DNA of 64,000 bases from an uncultured Prevotellaceae bacterium (GTDB lineage: Bacteria; Bacteroidota; Bacteroidia; Bacteroidales; Bacteroidaceae), in contig CACYYG010000011.1 of NCBI GenBank assembly GCA_902778535.1, positions 62,001-126,000 of the forward strand, written 5' to 3'. This document shows positions 7,561 through 15,778 of this stretch, piece after piece. The position numbers and the translations under genes are program-made. The notes below the pieces were generated by a model. The model was not told the DNA's origin. It saw only the letters and a program-made list of their open reading frames with translations, and searched no databases. Every line of letters begins with the position of its first letter. Positions within the stretch are counted from its first letter, which is position 1.

Positions 7561-9771
7561 TCAAAGGGTATTGACGGGCACCATGAGCTTGAATATAATA
7601 TTACGCCCCATATTATGAATGCCCTGACGGCCGGTAACGCTGTTGACATCGGCATACTTCAGCCGGCTCAAGTGGCTCTGATAGCAGCGGTTCAGCAGGT
7701 TTTCGGCTGTGATGTACAGCTCGGCAATCTTCCTGCCGTGCCAAGTCAAATCGGTGCCTGTCGAGAGATTCAGCAGCGTGTAGCTGGGAGTTGCGCTCTC
7801 AGTATCATCCACCGCATAAACATGACTTTGCTTTAGGTAGCACTCCAGTCCTGCAGAGATGTAAAGGTTGTCGGCCGAGAAACCTTTTGCGTGGTGGGTG
7901 TGGTGCGAGTGATAGCCCACGGTGGGGTGAGTGTGGTGCATCAGCTCCCACTTCAGCTCCGATGTCCATCGGGGCGCTGGGGTGTAGGGCAGATGCCGTG
8001 AGGCTTCTGGCTGGTTCAGCTGGCGGGCATTGACATAAGAAAAAGTGTTCTCGAAGTGGAGCGAGTGGATGGGATGGAAATCCACTCCGGCCTCGAAGCC
8101 CAATAGGCGGGCATCGCCCTGCGTGTAGCTGTAGACAGGCTGCTGCTCTATTTCCCGTCCTTCACCTTTTAGGAAGATGTAGTTGTCTATGCGGTTGGCA
8201 AAGAGTGCCAGCTGTAACGAAAGATAATTCGATGTGAAGTCAAGCCCGAAGTCAGCCTGGAGACTGTATTCCGGCTTCAGCTGCTGGTTGCCCGCCTCGT
8301 AGCGCAGCGCCCCTTCGTGCGAACCGTTTGAGCCGAGTTCGCTCATGTTGGGCGCACGGAATCCGCGTGCCACATTCAGTCGCAGGTTCATGTGTTCGCT
8401 TACGTTCCACACGGTTCCCACGCTACCCGTCACGCCGTTGAAGTTGCGGCTGAAGTCGGTGAAGCGCCACTCACCGTCCTCCTCTAAGGCACCGCAATGC
8501 AAATGGCGATGGTCTACGCGCACGCCTCCGTTAAACGTCCATTGGTCCTGCTGTTTGCTGGCTGTGGCATAGAGGCCGATGTCGAACAGACGGTAGGCAG
8601 GGATGAGGAATTCCTCGCCCAGGTTCTGCGACTGCTGCCACATGCCCTGTGTGCCAGCCGACAACTTCCATCCGTTGAATTCGTGGGTCAGATAGCGCAC
8701 ATCGTAAGTCAGCGTGTGGAGTTTGAAAAACAAGGCAGGCTCCAGTTCGCCCTCGTGCGATTCGTGCGCTGTTTCCTCTGCCTCATGGTGATGATGCTCT
8801 TCAAATTCCTGGCGACGGTTCTGCTGATAGCCTATGATGGCTTTCAGCCAGCCATCGGGCAGATTCAGCGAGTTGTCCCACACCAGTTTGTAGTGTTTTA
8901 CCTGCTGGTAGGGCAGCCACTTGCCGTAGCTGTGCCCGCTCCATCCTTCCTCATAGGCAAGCCGTCCTGTCTGTTCGTCGCGTTCACCCTCAATGATACC
9001 AGGCTGCTGGTGATACACCGTTCCCGTCAGTCGCGAGAAACCCCAGGTCTTCTGCAGCCCGATCATCATCCGGCCTGCCATTTCCTTGAACTGCGAACCG
9101 GGCACGTAGCCGTCGTACTTGTTCTTATAGGCGTGGGCCATCTTGCCGCTCCAACGGGCATCCCACACGAAACCCTGCTGATTGCCGCCCAGGTTGAGCG
9201 AATAGCCCCACAGACCGTTGTTCGTCTGGAATTCTGAGCTGACGTTGCCGCGAAGCTCGCCCTCAGCCGGTGTGGGCTGGCTGTGAAGAATGACCACACC
9301 GGCCATTGCATCGGAGCCGTACATCAGCGAGGCAGGACCCTTTAGTATCTCGACCGAGCCCACACTGCCTCCGTCAACCTCTATGCCGTGTTCGTCGCCC
9401 CACTGCTGGCCCTCCTGACGCACCCCTTCACTCATCACCACCACACGGTTGTAGCCCAGTCCGCGGATGATGGGTTTCGAGATGCCGCTGCCCGTGGTCA
9501 GCTGGCTCATGCCGGGCTGGTGGGCGATGGCGTCGATGACGTTGGTGGAGGCCGTTGAGCGCAGATCCTTGGCGCTGACGATACTGATAGGTGCCGTTGA
9601 GTTCTTCAACTTCGTCTCGCCTGTCACACCGGTTACTTTTACCTCATTGATCTTCAAGTGGCGGAAGAACACGTCGGTCGTATCGTTAGCATGGTTATGT
9701 CGTATGCTGTCTTGAGCTGTAACTGTTGCGCAAAAGCATAACAATGGCAAAATGATAAAGTGTCGTTTCAT
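7561..9771 (-). CDS. TonB-dependent receptor with histidine-rich loops
   Basis: From MKRHFIILPLLCF the protein has 736 residues with a signal peptide ending near VTAQ. The plug domain shows KNSTAPISIVSAKDLRST, IDAIAHQPGM, IIRGLGYNRVVVMSEG and VEILKGPASLMYGSDAMAG; the remainder is a 22-strand type barrel ending in NIIFKLMVPVNTL. Two loops are very His-rich (HHHHEAEE with ESHEGE, and HHTHPTVGYHSHHTHH), and the mature N-terminus has IRHNHAND. In this family such loops point to metal uptake, zinc being the leading guess. An upstream in-frame ATG at 9834 is rejected because it would lie at the transcription start of the promoter at 9840-9870. It is monocistronic and faces ttcA. Confidence 0.88.
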   Translation of the reverse strand: MKRHFIILPLLCFCATVTAQDSIRHNHANDTTDVFFRHLKINEVKVTGVTGETKLKNSTAPISIVSAKDLRSTASTNVIDAIAHQPGMSQLTTGSGISKPIIRGLGYNRVVVMSEGVRQEGQQWGDEHGIEVDGGSVGSVEILKGPASLMYGSDAMAGVVILHSQPTPAEGELRGNVSSEFQTNNGLWGYSLNLGGNQQGFVWDARWSGKMAHAYKNKYDGYVPGSQFKEMAGRMMIGLQKTWGFSRLTGTVYHQQPGIIEGERDEQTGRLAYEEGWSGHSYGKWLPYQQVKHYKLVWDNSLNLPDGWLKAIIGYQQNRRQEFEEHHHHEAEETAHESHEGELEPALFFKLHTLTYDVRYLTHEFNGWKLSAGTQGMWQQSQNLGEEFLIPAYRLFDIGLYATASKQQDQWTFNGGVRVDHRHLHCGALEEDGEWRFTDFSRNFNGVTGSVGTVWNVSEHMNLRLNVARGFRAPNMSELGSNGSHEGALRYEAGNQQLKPEYSLQADFGLDFTSNYLSLQLALFANRIDNYIFLKGEGREIEQQPVYSYTQGDARLLGFEAGVDFHPIHSLHFENTFSYVNARQLNQPEASRHLPYTPAPRWTSELKWELMHHTHPTVGYHSHHTHHAKGFSADNLYISAGLECYLKQSHVYAVDDTESATPSYTLLNLSTGTDLTWHGRKIAELYITAENLLNRCYQSHLSRLKYADVNSVTGRQGIHNMGRNIIFKLMVPVNTL

Positions 9772-9839
9772 CCTGTGTAGCAACGCTATGAACGGCTTCA
9801 ATGATGCTGTCTGTTGCTTCGTCTTTTCGTTCATGGGTG

Positions 9840-9870
9840 CAAAGGTAATGGAATGTAAGTAAATATCAAG
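9840..9870 (-). promoter_or_regulatory. Promoter of the TonB receptor
   Basis: TACCTTTG on the minus strand at 9840-9847 with CTTG at 9867-9870 (19-nt spacer). Confidence 0.65.
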
Positions 9871-9945
9871 ATTATATTAAGATTATTTAGACATTTGTTG
9901 TTATTGCGATGAACTCTGAAAACGTGAGGATGTGGTTTTAATTTC

Positions 9946-10006
9946 GTACACACCGTGTGTACTAAAAATACACACCGTGTGTACTTTTAGTACACGTCGT
10001 GTGTAC
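9946..10006. repeat. Triple palindrome element, copy 1
   Basis: Three successive palindromes: GTACACACCGTGTGTAC (9946-9962), TACACACCGTGTGTA (9969-9983) and GTACACGTCGTGTGTAC (9990-10006), joined by TAAAAA and TTTTA so that the whole unit is again palindromic. It is 76 bp upstream of the TonB receptor promoter. A second copy is at 28155-28223. Confidence 0.9.
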
Positions 10007-10020
10007 AAAGTGTGTATCAA

Positions 10021-10173
10021 ATGTTTTTGAAACTGTATGCCCTCGCCGACGGTTTCATGCAAGCCGGCAAGGGTATTTATCTACACAATGGTGAGGAAAA
10101 GAAAAAGGTGTGCATGGATGACGCGCATTTTACGGAATCAATGCTGCGTAAAAACGGTGTCATCCTTGACTGA
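10021..10173 (+). CDS. Possible 50-residue ORF resembling a secretion-tail fragment
   Basis: ATG 10021 to TGA 10173 encodes 50 residues. The segment LYALADGFMQAGKGIYLHNG resembles the C-terminal tails of type-IX-like secreted proteins in this window (YYTLDGVQVKTPGKGIYIM at the end of the first gene). It has no signal peptide and starts directly after the triple palindrome. It could be a decayed gene end or a chance frame. Apart from this and the palindrome I see nothing in 9871-10176. Confidence 0.25.
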   Translation: MFLKLYALADGFMQAGKGIYLHNGEEKKKVCMDDAHFTESMLRKNGVILD

Positions 10174-10176
10174 TAG

Positions 10177-10644
10177 TCAGACAATCTTGAATCTTACGCG
10201 GAACGAATGTTCGTGCTCGTCCCAATTGGTGCCGAGCATTTCGAAGCGTCCTATCTGCGACGTGCTCCTGACGTGCTTGCCGATGCATGGACAAACATCG
10301 TAGTCGCCGATGCGAACCAAACGGACAGTATCGCCGGCGTCGGCAGGCAGACGGCTGGCGTTCACCTCAGGTGGCAGCTCATCGCGGCTCACGAACTGGA
10401 AAGTGACGGGCAGGTCTTCGTCGATAAGCTCGTTCATGCGGCGTTCTATCTCTTTTTCCTGCTTGCGGTCGGGCTTCTGGTCAAGGTGGAAGCTCATCTT
10501 GCTTTTCTTCCGCTCGATGTGGGCATTGTAGCTGCGTTCACAGCCGAACATCCTGATCATCGTCTGATTCAGCAGATGCTCAGCCGTGTGGGCCGGGGGG
10601 AAAGAAACGTCCCTTTCTTCCAATTCAAAATCATTCTGTGCCAT
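10177..10644 (-). CDS. AlaX-like tRNA editing domain protein
   Basis: The protein has 155 residues and is a stand-alone version of the second additional domain of alanyl/threonyl-tRNA synthetases. The zinc-binding motif HTAEHLL (HxxxH) is near residues 19-25, and the partner CIGKHV (CxxxH) is near 119-124; RLVRIGDYDVCPC is typical of this fold. Such proteins hydrolyse mischarged tRNA, usually Ser-tRNA(Ala). No catalytic synthetase domain is present. A strong hairpin separates it from the glycogen operon upstream, so it probably has its own promoter, which I could not locate with confidence. Confidence 0.75.
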   Translation of the reverse strand: MAQNDFELEERDVSFPPAHTAEHLLNQTMIRMFGCERSYNAHIERKKSKMSFHLDQKPDRKQEKEIERRMNELIDEDLPVTFQFVSRDELPPEVNASRLPADAGDTVRLVRIGDYDVCPCIGKHVRSTSQIGRFEMLGTNWDEHEHSFRVRFKIV

Positions 10645-10664
10645 AATAACTGTCGTTTAAGAAA

Positions 10665-10723
10665 AATCTAACGTCAGATTTTTTCAAAAGTCAGTTTCCC
10701 ATGAAAAAATCTGACGTTAGATT
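10665..10723. terminator. 21-bp perfect inverted repeat, bidirectional terminator
   Basis: The arm at 10665-10685 (AATCTAACGTCAGA then T6C) and the arm at 10703-10723 are exact reverse complements with a 17-nt loop. T-rich ends on both strands fit termination downstream of the GH57 gene. Part of the sequence (TTTCAAAAGTCAG) recurs in the hairpin at 42980-43042. Confidence 0.75.
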
Positions 10724-10741
10724 ATTTAATCAGGACGCTAC

Positions 10742-12121
10742 TTATTTAGCAGGTGCCTCCTTCTTCTTGCTGGCTGCAGCCTTCTTGGGAGTAGGTTTCT
10801 TGTCGGCTTTCTTGGCCTCAAGAGCCTCCAGCTTTTCGAGCTTAGCCTTCAGACGAGTGATTTCCTTGTCCTTCATCTCAATCTCGTCGCCCTGGTTGCG
10901 GATGGTGGTGAGCAGCGAGTTCAGCTCCTCGTTCTCAATCTCCAGAGGATAGAGTGAATTGACTCTGTTGATGAAGTCGCCCAGGATGTTCATGTAGTTG
11001 GTGAAGGCGTCGAAGGGTCCGCTGTAGATGCCGCGGTCGAGTCCTACGTTGCTGGGCTTCGTGGTCATAAAGCGGAAATTGTTGGAAGCCTGCAGATAGT
11101 CCCAGTCCTGCATGATGCGCGGATCGTCGGCAATGAGCAGACGGTCGGCCACGCTGTAGAGCTTCTGGAAAGCCTCGCGCTGCATGGCGTTGCCGAGCCA
11201 GCAGCTGACGTCGCGTTCTTCGTCCACCCAGCTCAGGGTATCGGGCACATCGAGCTGGCTGACGCTCTTCATCTTCATGCAAATCTCTGTCGGTGTGCTG
11301 AAAGTAATGCCTTTCTCCTTGGCGCAGACGGGCAGGGCCTTGATGAATTCGAGGATGTTCGACGATAGCGGCTGAGCGATGCCGAGGGCCGACAGCTCCA
11401 TGAAGATGTTGATGACCTGCTCTTCCTCGGGCAGGCGGGCGATGCGGTCGATGTAGGCGTCGGCGAAGAGAGGATAGCCCTCCCACTCGGCGTTGTTGAA
11501 GCGCAGAGAGATATCGTCGGAGAACTCCACGTCGCGCAGCAACAGCTTCAGGTTGGGAGCCTGGTTGCAGTGGTAGACGTAGTGGGGCGACTTCCAGCCG
11601 AGCACGTGCTTGGCACCCTCGGTCAGCATGCCCTTGAAGCCCAGGGCAGCAATCTGTGCGCCGATGTCGTCGCTGTAGATGAGCGATGAGTTGCGTGCCA
11701 CCTTCGGCGTCTGTCCGAAGTATTCCTTAATCTTTGCAGCCTGCTTCTTCATGTCGCGTGCAAAGCTCTCAGGATTGGCCAGCGACGAGAGACCGTGACT
11801 GTAAGGCTCGGCAAGGAATTCCACGCAGCCTGTCTCGTTCAGCTGCTGCAGCTTCTCCAATACCTCCGGAGCGTGATACTCCAGCTGCTCGAGGCCTGTG
11901 CCCGAGAGCGAGAAGGCCACCTTGAAGTAGCCGCCGCCGTCTTTGATCATCTGCTCCAGCGTGCAGAGGGCGGGCATGTAGGAACGCTCGGCAATGTCGT
12001 TGATACTGCGCTCGTTCTCGTAGTCATCGTAATAATAGTGGTCGGTACCGATGTCGAAGAAACGGTAACGCTTCAGATGGATAATCTGATGTATCTCAAA
12101 ATATAAGCAAATCGTTTTCAT
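10742..12121 (-). CDS. GH57 alpha-amylase family protein
   Basis: From MKTICLYFEIHQIIH the protein has 459 residues. The N-terminal barrel shows GH57 features (YFEIHQ, FDIGTDHYYYDD, KVAFSLSGTGLEQL, CVEFLAEPYSHGLSSL, ARNSSLIYSDDIGAQIAALGFKGMLTEG). The C-terminal 80 residues form a coiled coil (DKEITRLKAKLEKLEALEAKK) and a Lys/Ala/Pro tail. The family acts on alpha-1,4-glucans, inside the cell here since no signal peptide is seen. It is the last gene of a unit with a glycosyltransferase and a debranching enzyme, an arrangement typical of Bacteroidales glycogen metabolism. The start at 12121 was chosen because upstream in-frame sequence has no family resemblance. Confidence 0.88.
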   Translation of the reverse strand: MKTICLYFEIHQIIHLKRYRFFDIGTDHYYYDDYENERSINDIAERSYMPALCTLEQMIKDGGGYFKVAFSLSGTGLEQLEYHAPEVLEKLQQLNETGCVEFLAEPYSHGLSSLANPESFARDMKKQAAKIKEYFGQTPKVARNSSLIYSDDIGAQIAALGFKGMLTEGAKHVLGWKSPHYVYHCNQAPNLKLLLRDVEFSDDISLRFNNAEWEGYPLFADAYIDRIARLPEEEQVINIFMELSALGIAQPLSSNILEFIKALPVCAKEKGITFSTPTEICMKMKSVSQLDVPDTLSWVDEERDVSCWLGNAMQREAFQKLYSVADRLLIADDPRIMQDWDYLQASNNFRFMTTKPSNVGLDRGIYSGPFDAFTNYMNILGDFINRVNSLYPLEIENEELNSLLTTIRNQGDEIEMKDKEITRLKAKLEKLEALEAKKADKKPTPKKAAASKKKEAPAK

Positions 12122-12233
12122 CTTTTTTTGAGGAGTTGTGGAGGAAGGAGTTGAGAGGGTAAAGCAGATTACCGTAGTCGGCTCCAGGCTCCTGTTTTTT
12201 TGTGATTTAGTTTTGATGAGTTGAGCAGCTTTT

Positions 12234-13508
12234 TTAGGCTGTTTCCCAGCCGAGCGTGCGGCGATAGAGTGTGCGGATCCATGTGCCCACCTTTTCCCAG
12301 GTAATCTGGTCGACCTCCTTCTTGCCTTCTTCCTTGAGATAGTGGAAGAGCGAGTCGTTGGTGCAGATGGAGTAGATGGCGTCGGCCAGAGCATGGATGT
12401 CCCAATAGTCCACCTTGATGCAGTTGTTGAGAATCTCGGCGCAGCCTGACTGCTTGGAGATAATCGAGGGCGTGCCGCATTGCATGGCCTCAAGCGGAGA
12501 GATGCCGAAGGGTTCTGAGACGGACGGCATGACGTAGACGTCGCTGTCCTTCAGGCACTCGTACACCTGCTTGCCGCGCATGAAGCCCGGGAAGTGGAAA
12601 CGGTCGGCAATGCCGCGCTCGGCAGCCAAATAGATCATAGCGTCCATCATGTCGCCTGAGCCGGCCATGCAGAAGCGCACGTTGCGGGTGCGGTGCAGCA
12701 CCATGTTGGCTGCCTCGACGAAATACTCGGGGCCTTTCTGCATGGTGATGCGGCCGAGGAACGTGACGATCTTGTCCTTGCCCGTGTGGTCGGGGCGCGG
12801 AATGGCGTCGTATTCTGCAGGCAGCGGATAGACGGCGTTGTGCACGGTGAAGCACTTGCGCGGATCCTGATGATACTGGTTGATGACCGTCTGGCGGGTC
12901 AGCTCCGAGACGCACATGATGCAGTCGGCCCAGTCCATGCCGTTCTTCTCAATCGAGTAGACGGTGGGGTTGACCTTGCCGCGAGAGCGGTCGAAGTCGG
13001 TGGCGTGGACGTGGATGCACAGCGGCTTGCCTGAGACCTGCTTGGCGTGGATGCCGGCAGGGAAGGTCAGCCAGTCGTGGGCATGGATGATGTCGAATTC
13101 TTCGGTGCGGGCCACCTGCCCGGCAATGATCGAGTAGTTGTTGATTTCCTCGTGCAGGTTGCTAGGATAGCCGCCTGCGAACTCCATGGCGCCAAGGTCG
13201 TTGACGTTCATGTAGTTGAAGTCGGCGTAGATGTGTTCGCGCAGCTTGTAGTAGTAGTCAGGGTCCATGATGTTGCCGACGCGCTGCTTCACATAGTCGT
13301 AGCTGACGTCGCGCCAGGCAATGGGCACGGCGTTCATGGCCACGATGCGGCAGGCGTGCTGGCTCTCATCGCCGAAGGGGTGGGGCAGGCAGAGCACCGT
13401 CTCGATGTCGCCCTGTGCCTTCAGGCCTTCGGATATTCCATAGTTCGCGGTGGCGAGTCCACCGAACACATGAGGAGGATACTCCCATCCAAACATTAAT
13501 ACTTTCAT
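12234..13508 (-). CDS. Glycogen synthase-like GT-B glycosyltransferase
   Basis: From MKVLMFGWEYPPHVFGGL the protein has 424 residues. The acceptor-side loop KVLMFGWEYPP-x-FGGLA is typical of starch/glycogen synthase-type GT-B enzymes. The donor domain holds FLGRITMQKGPEYFVEAA and the late SEPFGISPLEAMQCGTP with the E-x7-E nucleotide-sugar motif. It is expected to transfer glucosyl units to a growing alpha-glucan in the cytoplasm. It lies between the debranching enzyme (113 bp upstream) and GH57 (112 bp downstream), on the same strand. Codons upstream of the chosen ATG do not look family-related. Confidence 0.88.
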   Translation of the reverse strand: MKVLMFGWEYPPHVFGGLATANYGISEGLKAQGDIETVLCLPHPFGDESQHACRIVAMNAVPIAWRDVSYDYVKQRVGNIMDPDYYYKLREHIYADFNYMNVNDLGAMEFAGGYPSNLHEEINNYSIIAGQVARTEEFDIIHAHDWLTFPAGIHAKQVSGKPLCIHVHATDFDRSRGKVNPTVYSIEKNGMDWADCIMCVSELTRQTVINQYHQDPRKCFTVHNAVYPLPAEYDAIPRPDHTGKDKIVTFLGRITMQKGPEYFVEAANMVLHRTRNVRFCMAGSGDMMDAMIYLAAERGIADRFHFPGFMRGKQVYECLKDSDVYVMPSVSEPFGISPLEAMQCGTPSIISKQSGCAEILNNCIKVDYWDIHALADAIYSICTNDSLFHYLKEEGKKEVDQITWEKVGTWIRTLYRRTLGWETA

Positions 13509-13589
13509 TGTCGTGTAAGTATCTAAGTTTTTTAGTTCTTCAGTTTTCAAGTTTTTTAGTTTTTCGTTTTGGCTTCTTTGCAGAAACTC

Positions 13590-13622
13590 AAAAACTCATC
13601 AACTTCAAAAACTCATCAACTT
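13590..13622. repeat. Direct repeat reaching the debranching-enzyme stop codon
   Basis: AAAACTCATCAACTT occurs twice in tandem, the second copy ending in the stop codon of the minus-strand gene at 13621. A related AAGTTTTTTAGTT repeat is at about 13525-13560 in the same spacer. Confidence 0.7.
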
Positions 13623-15570
13623 ATTTCTGATATGAATACTTCTCCAGCAGACGCATGGTGCGCAGAATCTCGGCCACGTTCATTGCAAACGACATGGCGC
13701 CGCGTCCGTGGAAGGGCGGGTTGCCGTCGAAGAGCTCGGAGATGGTGCCCAGGGCATGATAGTCGATTTCATCCTCATAGCCCACCATCTGCCGCTCGAT
13801 GAACGACAGGCGCGAGCGCTTGTAGAGCTTCAGGCACGCCTCCATGTAGAATCCGCCGAGCCAAGGCCAAGCCGTTCCCTGATGGTAGGCGTAGTCGCGC
13901 TGTGTCTGCGGGCCGACGTACATCGGGTTGTAGCCGCCGCTCTTAGGCGACAGCGAGCGCAGTCCCTTCGGCGTGAGCAGTTCGCGGGTGCAGATGTCCA
14001 CCACGCTCTTCATCTGCTGCTGCGACAGGGGCGAATAGTCGAGAGCTACGGCGAAAATCATGTTCGGGCGCACGCTCCAGTCCATCATGTTGCCGTCGAC
14101 ATAGTCGAGCAGGTAGCCGTACTCGTTGACGAATGTTTCAACGAATGACTTCTTGGCCAGTGCGGCGCGCTGCTCCAACTCGTCGAAGTTCTTCTGGTCG
14201 TTGCGTTCGGCAGCCATCGAGGCGCAGAACTTCAGGGCGTTGTACCACAGTGCGTTGAACTCAACGATGTAGCCTGAGCGAGGCACTACGGGACGTCCGT
14301 TGGCCGTTGAGTTCATCCACGTCACAGCGTGGTCGCGTCCGTTGGAGTAGAGCAGGCCGTTGTCGTCGAGGCGCAGGTTGGGGTGCTTGCCGGCAGTGAT
14401 GTATTTCATTATCTGGGTGAGCAGATCGCCGTATAGCTCGAGGCACTTCTCGCGCCCTGCGTATTTGGCATACTGCTGGATGGCCCAGACGGCCCATAGC
14501 ATCACGTCGGGCTGTTCCATCTCGTAAATCTGCACCGTCAGCGGTTCGCCGTTCATAAACTCACGCAAGCCGCGCTCGGCGGTCTTCATCACCAGCTCAA
14601 AGTAGTCTTGCTCCTCGATAGCCAGCGTCAGGCCGGGCAGCGAGATGAACGTGTCGCGTGCGCGGCATTTGAACCAGGGATAGCCTGCCAGCAGATAGCG
14701 GTCGTCGTTGGGCATGCGCTTGTGGAACTGGTGAGCGGCGGTGACGAGACAGTGGTAGAAGTTGTCGCGCGGCACGCGCTCGTCGACTTCTTCCTGGAAG
14801 AGCTTCTTCAGCGTGCTCGTCTTAATCTGCGACGTGGAGCCGCTGAACACGATGCTCTCGCCCTTCTTGATGCTCATCTCGAAATAGCCAGGCACGTAGA
14901 GGTCCTCGTTGCTGGCATAGCCACGCTCCTGCTCCTTCGGATACTCAATGCCGCGGTACCAGTCGGGCTGGAAGATGAATTCGTTCTTCTTCGAGAACTG
15001 CATGAACAGCTCGGGATAGCCCTGATACATGCACGTCTTTATGCCGCCGTCGATGGGGGTGTACTCACGGCTGGCCACCATGTTCTCGTGCGTGAACTGA
15101 CGCACGGAGCGGAAGGCCAGGAACGGGCGGAAACGCAGCGTAGTGGCAGAGTGGGCATCCTCCAGCGTGAAGCGGATGAGGATGCGGTCTTCGTAGTGCT
15201 GGAACACCACTTCTTTCTTCAACACCACGCCGCCCACACGATAGATGGTCGTGGGCACCTTCGAGGCGTCGAACTCACGGATGTACTTGTGTCCCTTGGG
15301 ACTGAAATTGTTGCCCTGATACTTGTGGAGGCCCAGGTTGAACTCAGCTCCGTGCTGGACAACCGTGCAGTCGAGCGACGACAGCAGAACGTGGTTCTCG
15401 TCGTCAATCCCGGGTACGGGTACGACCAGCAAACCGTGGTACTTTCGCGTGTTACAGTCGACAATAGTTGACGAACTGTAGGCACCACTACGGTTTGTGC
15501 GGAGCAGCTCACGACGAAGGCTCTCTTCAAGGTTCGTCATCACGGCTTTCTCAAATCGCAAATAACTCAT
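13621..15570 (-). CDS. Glycogen debranching enzyme (amylo-alpha-1,6-glucosidase type)
   Basis: The protein has 649 residues. The N-terminal beta-sandwich (residues 1-280; TNRSGAYSSSTIVDCNTRKYHGLLV) is followed by an (alpha/alpha)6 barrel with HKRMPNDDRYLLAGYPWFKCRARDTFISLPGL and the C-terminal QTQRDYAYHQGTAWPWLGG, the usual GDE_C signatures holding catalytic acids. It removes alpha-1,6 branches from glycogen. It is the promoter-proximal gene of the glycogen unit and is followed by the glycosyltransferase and the GH57 gene. The start is supported by the promoter at 15627-15657. Confidence 0.92.
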   Translation of the reverse strand: MSYLRFEKAVMTNLEESLRRELLRTNRSGAYSSSTIVDCNTRKYHGLLVVPVPGIDDENHVLLSSLDCTVVQHGAEFNLGLHKYQGNNFSPKGHKYIREFDASKVPTTIYRVGGVVLKKEVVFQHYEDRILIRFTLEDAHSATTLRFRPFLAFRSVRQFTHENMVASREYTPIDGGIKTCMYQGYPELFMQFSKKNEFIFQPDWYRGIEYPKEQERGYASNEDLYVPGYFEMSIKKGESIVFSGSTSQIKTSTLKKLFQEEVDERVPRDNFYHCLVTAAHQFHKRMPNDDRYLLAGYPWFKCRARDTFISLPGLTLAIEEQDYFELVMKTAERGLREFMNGEPLTVQIYEMEQPDVMLWAVWAIQQYAKYAGREKCLELYGDLLTQIMKYITAGKHPNLRLDDNGLLYSNGRDHAVTWMNSTANGRPVVPRSGYIVEFNALWYNALKFCASMAAERNDQKNFDELEQRAALAKKSFVETFVNEYGYLLDYVDGNMMDWSVRPNMIFAVALDYSPLSQQQMKSVVDICTRELLTPKGLRSLSPKSGGYNPMYVGPQTQRDYAYHQGTAWPWLGGFYMEACLKLYKRSRLSFIERQMVGYEDEIDYHALGTISELFDGNPPFHGRGAMSFAMNVAEILRTMRLLEKYSYQK

Positions 15571-15626
15571 GGTTGCTTTCTATAGGTTTTGTTTATAGGT
15601 GATTCTTTTAGGTTTTGTTTAACGCC

Positions 15627-15657
15627 CAAAATTACAAACTTTTCAGCAGTTAGCAAA
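15627..15657 (-). promoter_or_regulatory. Promoter of the glycogen operon
   Basis: Minus strand TTTG (15654-15657), 19 nt, TAATTTTG (15627-15634). It is 56 nt upstream of the debranching-enzyme start codon; the leader contains a TAGGTTTTGTTTA-type short direct repeat. Confidence 0.75.
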
Positions 15658-15667
15658 AAAAATGAAT

Positions 15668-15730
15668 GACTTTTTTCAAATACCCATTGACTTTTTTCAA
15701 AAACCCATTGACTTTTTTCAAAAACCCATT
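15668..15730. repeat. 21-bp tandem repeat, three units, upstream of truA
   Basis: Units at 15668-15688, 15689-15709 and 15710-15730 (GACTTTTTTCAAAAACCCATT, one base differing in the first), then a partial fourth. The 21-bp period keeps an open frame into truA, but this stretch is upstream of the truA promoter box. Confidence 0.9.
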
Positions 15731-15738
15731 GACTTTTT

Positions 15739-15769
15739 TACAAAAAGGTATATGTTTTTTGTACCTTTG
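15739..15769 (+). promoter_or_regulatory. Promoter of truA
   Basis: TACCTTTG at 15762-15769; the -33 element is poor (TTAC). The -7 box ends only 9 nt before the truA ATG, so the mRNA would be nearly leaderless. Confidence 0.6.
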
Positions 15770-15778
15770 CAGCCGTCT

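Noticed and set aside
12122-12493. N-terminal extension of the GH57 gene
   Set aside because: It overlaps the glycosyltransferase end in another frame and lacks family similarity; MKTICLYFEIHQ is the usual start.
15662-15778. Extended truA start encoding repeated FFQKPID units
   Set aside because: The extension is tandem-repeat DNA upstream of the -7 box, and TruA proteins begin at MRFF or similar.
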